From Blasia pusilla (Eukaryota > Marchantiophyta > Marchantiopsida > Blasiales): a stretch of DNA of 64,000 nucleotides. Position numbers and translations under genes: made by a program. The notes under the pieces are model-generated. The model ran no database searches. It was not told the origin of the DNA and saw only the letters and a program-made list of their open reading frames with translations. The stretch is taken from assembly GCA_050084515.1 (NCBI GenBank), contig CM114272.1, positions 57,784,001 through 57,848,000 on the forward strand, given 5' to 3'. This document shows positions 1-10,279 of this stretch, piece after piece (position 1 is the stretch's first letter; every line of letters begins with the position of its first letter).

Positions 1-107
1 AGTCCGCATCTATACGTGGTTGATAGAGTGGATGTGGTAGGCACGGATGTGATCGGGGTCAGAGCTGACGTAGCAGGTAGGGCGGACATGGTAGAAGCGC
101 GGGTGAC

Positions 108-2365
108 ATGATAGACGGAAACACGCATGCGGAGTTTCAAAGAGTGATGGATAGGATTCTGGGTGGCTTGGATTTTGTACGATGTTACATAGATGATATT
201 CTTGTCTTCAGTTCCATAGTTGAGGAGCATGAGCGACACCTAGAGGAGGTGTTTTGGCGATTGCAGTTACATAGAGTGAAGTTACATCCAGGCAAGTGCA
301 GATTCTTTCCGGAGCAGATTGAGTACTTGGGACACACCATATACCCGAGTGGGTTAGGTGTTTAGCATACAAAGATGGAGGCTATTGCGCAAATCCCACG
401 CCCTACAAATGTGAGTCAAGTCCGAGCATTTTTTGGACTCGTGAACTTCTATCGAGGGTATGTCAAGGGTTTTAGTGCAATCGCAAAGTCTTTGACCTCG
501 TTGACGAGACTTGATCAGGTTTGGTTGTGGGGAGATGATCAAGAGCGGGCATTTCAGCAACTCAAGGACATATTGACGTCCTCACCCATTTTATCGAGAT
601 CGGTTAGGGTTTGCCTATTCTAGTTACATATGGATTGGAGCATGTTGGAGTAGTGCTTACTGAGAGGGATGACGAGGATAGGGAGTTCGTTGTGGCTTAT
701 CCGAACCGATCAAACAACATTGCAAAGGCGAAGTACAACTCCTCCAAGGAGAGTGCTTGGCTGCAGTGTGAGTCATGGCACATTTCATGTGCTATTTATT
801 TGGCAACCCTTTCACACTTATCACTCATCATCAATCCTTGAGGTGGTTGATGGAGTCCGATAAGCTTACGGGAAAGCTTGCCATGTTTGCTCTATTACTA
901 TAGGAGTATGAGTTTGAGGTGGTTCATAGGCTAGGTTGGCTAAACCAAGATGCGGATGGGTTAAGTTTTAACCCATGTCCAAGTGAGAGAGACGACACAA
1001 GAGCTTGATGGCACAGAGAGAGTGATGAGGAGATGGTGCCCGGTTGGCATGCATCTACCTATCTTTGTTGGTTGACTTTGGTAAGTGAGTTGCATGTGAT
1101 AACTCCAGTGGTGGGGTTGGATGATGAGTCTTTGGATCCAGAGGTCAATGAGGAGGCGACAGATGGTCGTGATATTCATGACGATGTGGAGGTTGCGGAG
1201 TTCTTGCGCACTGACTTCATACATTGTGGCCAAATGTATGGTATGTGACAAGGTGCGAGCATCCTTCAATGCTCCCACTCCGCAGTTACATCCTTTTTCC
1301 GATTATGGGTTTAGTTTATTAGTGGAGTTTAGACTTTGCGGGACCTTTGCCATTGATGAGGCGTCATCATAGGTACATGTTGGTCATCGTGGAGCATTTC
1401 TCCAAGTGGATAGAGTTGGTGACACTACCAGACAAGGCAAGCGAGGAACAACTTATGCATTTCTAGATTGTGTGTTAAGTCACTTTGGTGCACCGGAGGA
1501 GGTGTTGATTGACCAGGCTACCAAGTTCAGGGGAGAGTTTCAAGCCTTGTGTGATCAGGCGCTGATAGATCACCGCACCACATCCTGAGATCATCTTGAG
1601 GCGGATGAGAGTAGAGAGAATAGTATAGACGGTGAAGAGAGGATTGTGCATGTATGGCTTGCAACGGGACAGTTGAGGGAGTGGGACCTACAGTTGCCGT
1701 GGTTGACTATGGGTTATCGCTTTAGTCGGAAGACATCCTTGGCCTCATTTTCATTTTACTTTTTGCTCTTTGGAAGAGAGCCACATTTACCTGCAGCTAT
1801 TCGACGTGCCATGGCAAAGATGTTGGATCTTGATGATCCATACGTGTGGGTACAAACGTGTTCTCAGAGGGCGGAGATTTTTTACTGAGTTATGCCTATG
1901 GCCTTTGAGAACTTAGCTATTGCTCAACATAGAGATACATTGAGTTACGCGACCTTTCGTGGAGGAGGTTATAATCCAGGGATTATGAGGTTTCGTCTTG
2001 GAGATTACGTGTATTTACAGCATGCGGCATCCACGACGCTAGATGTCATTATAGGACGCACGATCCTACATGTGCGCAAGGTATTATCGACCGGAGTTTT
2101 CATGTTGGAGGGACGGGATGGTATGGTTTGGAAGGATCATGTGCGCAATTTTGCGCCATGTCATCTTTCGAACGTGGAGGGGACCGTGGATCTGAGCTTG
2201 GCACTGGTACCTGCAAGCTTGAGGTGTATGTTGTGTGGATTTGTGAGGGGTGCAGCCACCATATTGGTATGTGATGGTTGTTCTCAAGAGTGGCATATGT
2301 CATGTATGACCCCCCCCTCGTGATGTAGTTACCACGGACGATGGATGTGTCTGAGATGTGTATAG
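108..2365 (+). pseudogene. Decayed Ty3/gypsy retrotransposon pol (RT tail, RNase H, integrase, PHD-like tail)
   Basis: This is the 3' part of an LTR-retrotransposon polyprotein that copied RNA into DNA and integrated it. The reverse transcriptase YIDDI box lies near 184-201, followed by the usual LHPGKCRFF...IEYLGHTI segment. RNase H-connection sequence (RAFFGLVNFYRGYVKGF, then FQQLKDIL) lies at about 375-600. Integrase core sequence (HFGAPEEVLIDQATKFRGEF, then LIDHRTTS) lies at about 1480-1588, and the GYRFSRKTS...LLFGREPHLP segment at about 1700-1805. The C-terminal part (1892-2323) has VRKVLSTGVFMLEGRDGMVWKDHV and then a Cys/His-rich tail. The frame is broken several times; one stop, TAG at 363, sits where Gln (CAG) is expected. 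The upstream half of RT is missing: sequence before about 108 does not read as RT. It is certainly a dead copy. The family assignment is firm, the exact lineage is not. Confidence 0.9.
2224..2362 (+). other. PHD-finger-like zinc motif at the end of the gypsy polyprotein
   Basis: In frame with the integrase C-terminal region, the translation runs CMLC-x11-CDGC-x4-H-x2-C-MTPP. After a TGA at 2321 the same frame gives W-M-C-L-R-C at 2342-2359. Spacing and residues fit the Cys4-His-Cys3 pattern of a PHD finger, including the Trp two residues before the seventh Cys. PHD fingers bind histone H3 tails, so a role in targeting integration is plausible by analogy with chromodomains of chromoviruses. 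That role is inference. The TGA may be a decayed CGA codon. Confidence 0.6.
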
Positions 2366-2441
2366 GGTAGTAGGTCATGTCAAGGAGATGTGATATTTTA
2401 TATCTGGAGTTAGGGGGTCCAATTGCAAGTTAGGGGGGCGG

Positions 2442-3208
2442 TTGTGTGATCTCCATCTATATATATGAGTTGATTTGTGTACACGTGTGGATCTATCCGT
2501 GTGTGGGGAAGATCGGTGTTGTGTTGTGTAGATGTGACTAGCGATGTATGTTTTGTAGCAATATGTATGCGCACGACAGTTGTCATATCTCACTAGCCGA
2601 TAGGCTGAGATCTATCGTGGATAGGGCGTAGGAGCCAGCGGATTATCTTGAGTGTAACTTTGTCCCGCAGTGGCGGATGAGGTTGAGGATAGGTCCATTG
2701 TTTCAAGAACGTCGTTTCTGAAAACTTTCCTGTTGAGGTCTTTCACAATCGAGTGACTTGTTGAGCAGGTCACTCGCCCTTGGTAACTTGTATATGCAGG
2801 TTACCAGGATGATAGCTATTCTTAGAGAAGAGCCTTTTTGCTCTTCCCAAGCCTATATAAGGGAGGAAGATGGATTTTCCAAACCATCTTTCTTATGTTG
2901 GGCCGTTGGAGCACCTCTCTTGTATGTGTGTGAGATAGGACCAGGGTACTAGCGTCCGGATTCCTTGATAGCCCAGGGTAGACGAGGCTCGATATGCCGA
3001 TGTAGATTGAGGAGTGGAGTTTTAGGCCGGATGTGCCATTTTTACCACTCTTCATTTTATTGTGTGATCTCCATGTATATGTATAAGTTGATTTCTGTAC
3101 ATGTGTGGATCTACCCCTATGTGGGAAAGATCAGTGTTGTGTGGTGTAAATATGACTAACAATGTATGTTGTGTAGCAATATGTATGCGCATGACATTGG
3201 TCATATTG
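2442..3208 (+). repeat. LTR-like sequence with a 149-bp direct repeat 618 bp apart
   Basis: The stretch 2442-2590 recurs at 3060-3208 with scattered substitutions; both copies start TTGTGTGATCTCCAT and end near GCGCA(C/T)GACA. Between them lies a promoter-like segment with TATATAAGG near 2860 and a small GAAGAGC...GCTCTTC hairpin near 2826-2847. The location just after the gypsy pol tail suggests a 3' LTR of about 618 bp (about 2591-3208) preceded by the end of another LTR copy. Related sequence occurs near 28560-29100 (opposite strand) and near 30190-30235. Exact LTR ends are not certain. Confidence 0.5.
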
Positions 3209-3614
3209 TTATATGACTACAACTCTACTATTATATCGTATGATATGAGTTCTATATGACTACCGGACATTCTAGTCACATGTTTGAGTCATGAAAAACC
3301 TCAATCTTTTGTCAATTAGTCATAAAAAAAAACCACCATTTTCTTAAAGTGTCATTCCCTGCAAGTTGGTTCCATTGAGTCTGCTCCACTCTCTTGGATT
3401 GCATTGTATTCTCAATTTTTTCTCACAATCTTGGTTCGTATGATAACATTACAATTATCCTTTGTAGTCTTGCTTGGCTTTCCAATGTAGGAATGGGGAA
3501 TGTGAGTGATAACTAGTGACTCTTGTGTTGCCATCACATCTAAGCTCATAGAGGTTTGTACGGCTTAGACCGTTGCTCTAGAGTTCAATCACCAATATAA
3601 TTTGACTTTGCAAG

Positions 3615-5090
3615 TTGAGAGCATATCCATATTTTTTTCCTCACTTCTATAGCCTTTTTAAACATGTTGTGAATTATAGAATAAAGACACTTCTTGCCAA
3701 TTTAGCATCCCTAATTGACTATAATTACTATAAGAGACAAAAGTCACTTAAAGAATTAGGGTTGAATGGAAAACAAGAACTACCCAAGAAGCCTCTATAT
3801 GACTCCAAAGATGTAGATGATTCCAAAACAATGATACGGATTTTGTCTCTACATTCTAAGATTAAAGAGAACAAAAAACTTTGGATAGATACATGGTACT
3901 CTACTTTAGAGGGTGTAGAATTTGAATCCCATACTAGACACGTATTTTATAAGATATGCATAAATAGTAAAGGAAAATCAACTTTTGCTTTGAATGTGAA
4001 GATTTGAGCCTTCATAGATAAGGGTAAGTTGAAGGAGTATGCTAGATAAGCCTGGGCTTACCAATGTAGGAAGAGAAGACTTAGGAAATCCATAGTCTCA
4101 TCCAATAGGTCATGTGATAAAGCTTTGTTAACCCTTCTTTGAGTTGCTTTCTTTGTCCTTGGCCTTTGTGAGCTACTCAAGGTTCTTTGTACTAGTATAA
4201 CTTAGACCAAGTTTCAAGATGACAATGCTTGTATGTCTATGATAACATTTATCAATCACATTGTGCAAAAAAGAGTCTTAAGTAGAGTAAGACTTATCCT
4301 TTTTTATGGACTTATGGTAGACGAGACTACAAAAATTTTACAACATGTCATCGTATAGCCTTCCCTACTTAGGTAGATGAGGGGCAGATGGTTACATCCT
4401 TTCTTGGATTGATTTGGGTTGAGAATAAGGATATGGACTCCCTTTCAAATTTTATCTTATCTTTTTTGAGGGAATGGGATTGGATTTTGATCGATTGGTA
4501 GGTTTAGGTTTTGATAGAGTCACTACAAATATTGGGTTGTAGAATAGGGATTCGATATATTGAAGAAGATTGTGAATCCTTGCTTTTACTAGCGTACATT
4601 ATGTGGCACTAATCTAGATGCTCTCGATAGAGCTAAACATCTTGCATATAAGGAAATGAGTAATGAGATAGAAACTCTTATGAATTCAATTGCAGTTTAC
4701 CTTAAGAGTAGTTCAAAATGAAGGTCGCTGTTTCCATCAATCCAAGTAGATTTAAATAAGTCTCGGAAGTGAAAAAAAATACCATAAGATTTGGTGGCTA
4801 ATTAAGTGGCAAGCAATAAAAAATTTGTAGGGATTAATCTCAAATTTCTCTACGATAATGGTGGAGTGGAAGCTTCTTTATTTCAAAACTTAAGATCATT
4901 CCCAAAAAAATTTGTATTTAATTTTTTGTTTGATATATTGCATTCTTTGGTCACGCTAAGCAAAATATTCCATATGAAATTTTTAGATATTACAAATGTG
5001 GCTTCAATTGTTACCACCGAGTGTGCATATGTTCAAATGAATTACATTCATGAGAGTAGACATGAATGTCCAACTATTATCCAAGTATAG
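3615..5090 (+). pseudogene. hAT-like transposase relic (TTF-type zinc finger plus DUF4371-like region)
   Basis: Across several broken frames the plus strand reads like a ZMYM1/hAT-type transposase. There is an N-terminal piece with HVFYKICINSKGKSTFALNVKI and then AFIDKGKLKEYA (about 3930-4050), resembling the TTF zinc-finger segment. MVDETTKILQHVI follows (about 4310-4350), resembling the catalytic-region VDE/DET motif. RAKHLAYKEMSNEIETLMNSIAVYLKSSSK (as two adjacent pieces, about 4630-4720) resembles the segment before the dimerisation domain. The region is AT-rich and has many stops. This is pattern recognition against a family I know, not an alignment; no terminal inverted repeats were identified. 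Confidence 0.45.
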
Positions 5091-5099
5091 TTGTTTTCA

Positions 5100-6940
5100 T
5101 ATGATTCCCAATTGTGGGTATGCAAATGGGTATTTTACTATTTTTTGTGCATTATTCCAAGCGTTCGCCTTTTGAAATTAGGGGGTTTTTTTTCCATTCC
5201 ATCCAAATGGAGAGGAATGTATTATGTAAGGATGTAGAGGATGCAATATTCTTCTCGGGCAACTTGGACGAGATAAGATGTGTAGTATTATTCTATTACG
5301 AGAGAGATTTGAAGATAATGGTTGGGTTGGAGGATTGCATTGCATATCCTCAATCTTCTTCATATGCCATCTCCTATGGGTCATGGATGGTTTGAAAGAT
5401 TAGGGTGTGAAATAAATAGGAGCATTGGCTTCTTTTTCATATGGAAGCCAATGCTTCTTTTCTTTCCCGATCCGCCGGAGCCCACCAAGCTCATAGCAGG
5501 CAAGTTATCCAAGCCGGTACCGGTTTTGTGACTTGGGGGTTGGGCTCCCGTTGGGCCGGCTCGAAGGACAAAGCCCACCATGTGCAGACCCTATGCAAGC
5601 ATGGTTGCGGACCAGAAAACCGGTGTTGGCTTTGAGGGCGAGCTCGGATGCGGGCCATGGGTACCCAGGCAACATATTCATCCCATGGACGAACTTGTCC
5701 ATTTTTGTGCAACCTTGGTTGACATGGAAGGTCCTTTGGAGCAAAGTGAATGTAGTGACATTTTAATAGAAGCTATAGACATATGGCAGCGATCTAAGGA
5801 GTTCACAATTTTACGCACTTGTATGATAACCTCCAGTTGTATTTGTCTTCTTCTTTAGATGATGTGATTATGCCATAATAGTAGCCACATGAAGCTAACA
5901 ATAGACCATCCCAAATATGCCTGAAATGATCTTGCCTCTTAAAATCTTATTTGCTCCTCAATTTTCATTGTACTAAAGTTACTTCATGTTATGTAGTATG
6001 TATCTAAGTTTGGATCTAAGTCTTGGTCTTAGGTGGTCAGGCCCTACACAACAAAATACAGTTAAAAATTGCCATACTCACCACAACATGGTTAACAACT
6101 TTTGAATTTTAACTCAATTGAAGAGCAGGACTAGGTTTGGAAGTTGTTGGATTTGAAACTCATGTTCCTATTCAAGCATACCATTAAGAATTCAAGGTGC
6201 TGTTTCAGATCTAATTTTCAACCTCCAACTACCTTTGCACTCCTTTCTTGGAGCCCTTGCCGGTGGTTTTCAATTGCTCTTTTGCGTGATTCTTCCTAGA
6301 ATGTACACTCCCTAGGTTTAAGCACCTCCAACCCCAAAAGGTGGGGTTTTAAGGTTCAAATCCACATAAGTAAAGATAAAGTGGGCAAGAGTGGAAGGTA
6401 CAACCAGAAACAAAAAGGAAAAAAATGATGAGTGCAAGGAAGGAAAAGGGGAAAAAAAACCGGGAATACCAATGAATTCCAAAAAAGTACTCGGAGGGAA
6501 GAAGAAAAAAAGCCACTCAAACAACCCGTCTACCAAACAATATCCATCTAAAAAGGACGGGCGGAAAATCCTCGAAAACCGAGGGATGAGGTAAGAAGAC
6601 CCAATAGAAAACTCGTAAACCAGGAAGAAGCTGTCCGAACCTCGGTCGCGAGGAGCCAAACTATTTATTGTGTCTGCTCCGAGACAACCCATTCAAACAC
6701 GACGATGGGCAACACCTTCTCACAATCAATTCGGAATCCCCGAGAGAAAGCATGTCTCTAGATCTTCTCTGAAACAAACCACTCAAAAATGCCGATAGTC
6801 TTAAGATCAACTCCCCAGTCCCCAGAGGCCAGCCAGAAAGATAATTTACACCATTCAAAGATGCGGACGGCGAGAACGATAACGTCGATGATGGTGCCAA
6901 GTCAAGCTCAACTAAACATCTGCGGCTGACGCAGATGGTA
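5100..6940. other. Intergenic stretch without recognisable gene
   Basis: Apart from the hairpin at 5421-5455 and a short GC-rich patch at about 5466-5715, no coding, RNA or element structure could be recognised. A purine-rich stretch at 6390-6600 opens long frames on both strands but has no protein-like composition. The end of the GC-rich patch (TTGTCCATTTTTGTGCAACC, 5696-5715) resembles the right end of the MITE-like element at 42780-43080. Confidence 0.4.
5421..5455. repeat. 12-bp perfect snap-back hairpin
   Basis: AGCATTGGCTTC at 5421-5432 is followed after 11 bases by its exact reverse complement at 5444-5455. No gene is near enough to make it an obvious terminator. Confidence 0.75.
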
Positions 6941-6943
6941 GGC

Positions 6944-7264
6944 TTAAATTCCTCCGTCTGTGATGCCGGAAGCGCATCCGTAGTGGTTGAATTCCCTTCG
7001 AGACGCAGTGCCGGTCTGCACGGTGAGAGGCGCGAAGAAGACTCCACCTTTGTGCTCTTTGGCGAGGCGGCGGAAGGGGCTGCTGTCCACATACCGAGTG
7101 GCTTGGTGGAACACCGCCTCGGGGTCTGTTAAGTCGGGCACATTCTTGCGCTTGTCCTTGTTCACAAGCACGTCCGGTGACACTGCGAGGCCCCTTCCGA
7201 TTGTCATGCCCGCCAGCCCGAACGCCACAGTCATGATTCCTAAGAGTGGATAGATCGGGGCCAT
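6944..7264 (-). CDS. B12D / MLRQ (NDUFA4)-family-like small protein
   Basis: Starting at the ATG at 7264, the 106-residue product begins MAPIYPLLGIMTVAFGLAGM, one hydrophobic membrane segment. SPDVLVNKDKRKNVPDL and a PFRRLAKEHK segment follow. This order (short N-terminus, one membrane helix, N/S-P-D-V motif, then a charged stretch ending near F-R) is that of the plant B12D and animal NDUFA4/MLRQ family, small inner-mitochondrial-membrane proteins tied to respiratory complexes. Family members are usually about 85-90 residues; the final 30 or so residues here (after KEHK) are extra and could reflect a missed intron or a real extension. An upstream in-frame ATG at 7306 exists, but the ATG at 7264 gives the family-like N-terminus. 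A possible acceptor (CTGGCAG) lies about 24-30 bases upstream of this ATG, so a 5'UTR intron is possible. Confidence 0.55.
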   Translation of the reverse strand: MAPIYPLLGIMTVAFGLAGMTIGRGLAVSPDVLVNKDKRKNVPDLTDPEAVFHQATRYVDSSPFRRLAKEHKGGVFFAPLTVQTGTASRREFNHYGCASGITDGGI

Positions 7265-7857
7265 TTTCGAACTCAGGAAGGCCAATCTGCCAGAGCAGTT
7301 AATCACGCGAATCAGTCCAATGCCATTTGAGCATCACCTTCATCTCATCACTCCATCGACGGTTTCGTTTCAGAAGCTCTGGAAGCAATGGAATGCAAAC
7401 TTTAATGATGTGAAATGTGATAATCGGCTGTGGCTGTCTCTGCCTTCTGTCATCAGCGGACTTGCTTTTCATCAATGCTTCTTCTCACCTGCCCTGTATT
7501 GTTAAGATTCAGAGGCGAAGGAATGCAGATCGGCTGTGGCTTGCTGTCGTGATCAGTGGACAGTGATTCGATCATAAGAGCAATAGCTATAGGCAATGGA
7601 AATTAAGTGAAACTTATATTTTAAAGTGGTATGTGATGCTCGGCCGAGGATATTCTTGTGTGCCTACTGTGATTAGGGCACTATCACTTGATCACTCCAA
7701 CAATTTTTTCGTTTCATCTGTCCTGTCTAAGGAAGTTAAGAGGCGATGGAATGCAGATGAAATAAAATGATCCGCTGTAGCTACCTTCGATTAGATCGGT
7801 CCAAAAATCTAAAGCTTCAATAAGTAAGACCCGCGATCTCAGTAAGGGCCTTAATTA

Positions 7858-7896
7858 TCTTACTATCAAAGTAAAGTGTCTACTTTGATAGTAAGA
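7858..7896. repeat. 16-bp perfect hairpin with 7-nt loop
   Basis: TCTTACTATCAAAGTA at 7858-7873 is followed by the loop AAGTGTC and by the exact reverse complement at 7881-7896. Confidence 0.85.
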
Positions 7897-8122
7897 AGAA
7901 GTATCATGATCGGGATAGGCTTCCAGGATCTACAGTATGGATGGATTCATGAGCAATCTCTGGAAATCACTAGCATGGCGAATTTCTGCAGCAGAAAACT
8001 CGATCGGCGGCCGCCGTGTGCTCCAACAGAGCAATGGAAAACATAGCAATTCGAAACTGGATCGTTGTGCAATGCAATTCAACGGGAAGCTAATCAATCC
8101 ATTATGGCTAACTAGGTACCTA

Positions 8123-8509
8123 ACTTGAGAGTCAGAAAGTCGCTATGGATATCGCCATGCAACATGAGGTACGCACTGCGGAAATGCAATTTAAGGTGTC
8201 TTGCGCATTTTCTGGCTAGGTTTGGCAACCCCGGACTTCCATTTAATTACAACAAGAATCTTATCTTCAACCAGGTTTTTAACTTAGACACCGAAATTTC
8301 AGACTTCACAAACAAACTGAGTGGATCGATTTGAGAAATCGATTCAGTTTGTGAACTTTGAATGTAAGAATTAGAAGAAGTGCCCGAATGATCCGGAACG
8401 CAGAAGCAGCCGCTGCGACACTCATCACTGCATATGCGATACGTGCAGAAACAGGATAGGAAATTCCTCGAATGTTTACCACGTTTCTGACTCTCAAGTC
8501 TAGACTTGA
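8123..8509. repeat. Inverted 16-mers 345 bp apart, the right one joined to a 16-nt palindrome
   Basis: ACTTGAGAGTCAGAAA at 8123-8138 occurs as its exact reverse complement at 8484-8499. The right copy overlaps the perfect palindrome TCAAGTCTAGACTTGA at 8494-8509. No target-site duplication could be seen, so a mobile element is not shown. Confidence 0.65.
8312..8352. repeat. Compound hairpin, 9 + 8 bp stems
   Basis: ACAAACTGA (8312-8320) pairs with TCAGTTTGT (8344-8352). ATCGATTT (8325-8332) pairs with AAATCGAT (8336-8343) across a GAG loop. Four bases (8321-8324) bulge on the left arm. Confidence 0.75.
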
Positions 8510-10279
8510 AACTCCGGACCTCCAAAATTTCGTATTCATTTCTAACCATAGCATTCTACGTTGTTACAGTACTTTCATGCATGCAACCAAACTCATAGCA
8601 GCGTAATCTTCGGAGAACAGTATTTTGTATTGATCGGGTCATGCTCGAAGTACTCGGTCCTTCTCGAAAGAATCCCTTAAAAGTAAGGTTCCAATGACAT
8701 TTCGTGACGGGTATATTTCTCAGCATTTCTCTTCTCAACCTAGATGAGGACTTCCAAGGAAAAGGAAATCAGATTGAGACCGAATGCAGGGTGAAATTGG
8801 CGGTTCGGAAAGTCGCAGTTTACTCTTTTTTTGGAGCGCGATCACAACGGCACCTCTGGTAAATTGACTGCATCGGCACTCTCCTTCATTTTGACGACGG
8901 CATGATGATCCAGTACACATTTGATTAAATTGATTGTCCGTGACGGAAGGGACCATCTAACCCATCTATAGTCATCCAAAGGCGACGATCGCCGCTGTTC
9001 GCACGAGCCGACCGGCGATGTACTCGCCACATGAAGACGAAGAGGTCCATAAACCATAAGTCGAAAGAGAATTGCCTTCAGCTATCTATGCACGCACCTC
9101 TTGCTGAAGAAGGACAGCGTGGCAGTCGACGGCGCAGCTGTACCGCTGTTCTTACACCGCGCATTCTTCCAATCCTCCATGATCTCCAACCGCTTCCCTC
9201 CTCCGCGCACTCCGATCGATCCGCTCCCGCCTCTCAATCAAAAACCTGCAACTGCTTCGATTTCTCAAGCGTCCGTAAGAAACCTCACAAGTCTTACAAG
9301 ATACCAAATTAATCGAACGCCTCTCTATGAAGGGACACTCCGAAGACCAGGCGAGCTCAGATCATTTACACCGAGTAATCCACTGCTTCATTGGGAATCC
9401 AATTGGATGATGTCGTGTATCTTGGACCGATCCGGACTGGAATGAATTGGAATGACTGCGGAGGAGCGATTTTCCGTCACAATCGCCAGTGGAATCGGGC
9501 GCTTTGCACGACCACGATGAACGAACAGGTGACTCCAGGAGACGAGAAAAACTCGAGACTATTGTCACTAGACTTCTCCTTCTCCTCCTCCTCCTGAATC
9601 AAAATACATATCCACATGATTTATAGGGTTGTGCTTCCATCCCAATTGGCCACACGTGGCACTTTTTCTTTCTGGTTTTTAAAAGATATCAGCGGAAACT
9701 TTCCGTAGCCCCAACGAGTACCTCCTAAGTAAGTAACCCCGTTTGGATTTGCGGGAAAGTGCCGTAAACCTGCTTACGGATGCTTTGGACCGCCCTCCTG
9801 CGAACGCAACTCGCATCGCGATTGCATGGCCGCGACACGCGCGTGCGCAGCCTGCTGCTGACTCAGCATCATGGAACGTACGTGCAGTTAGTGCGGATGG
9901 CGACGCTGTCGATTCAACTGACTACGTACCACGGCCTCTCGTATTTCCGTTACTTTCCAAGTTACCATCCATTTTCCCCGTCCTCTTTCATTTGGTCACG
10001 TAGCGCTTTTCACGTTACTACGCAACATTAGCCATTCGCAACGAAAATGTAACGGATCTCTACCAAAGATTCTTCGTTTTTTTTAATTTAGATTACAACT
10101 AATTTTTTATTTTAAATTTATGTATTCTATAGACGTCCAGATTTTATTGTGGCATGACATTCATTTTCTTGGTCTAGTAATTAGAAGAAGACGGGGAACA
10201 TGAATTCTTTGGGAATAAAGGAAAAATTGCAAGTGGAGGGGTCGTGGCTTTTCAAGCAAAAGATCTCGTCCTCGAGATT

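Larger units (their letters stand above)
7265..10200. other. Low-copy intergenic DNA upstream of the B12D-like gene, several palindromes
   Basis: No gene was recognised. Short open frames on both strands (for example 9101-9445 plus and 8306-8554 minus) are not supported by family resemblance. The stretch contains a 16-bp hairpin (7858-7896), a compound hairpin (8312-8352), a pair of inverted 16-mers (8123-8138 and 8484-8499) and a 16-nt palindrome (8494-8509). Confidence 0.4.

Noticed and set aside
6318-6692. 124-codon Phe-rich minus-strand frame
   Set aside because: It arises from an A/G-rich run on the plus strand; low-complexity translation.
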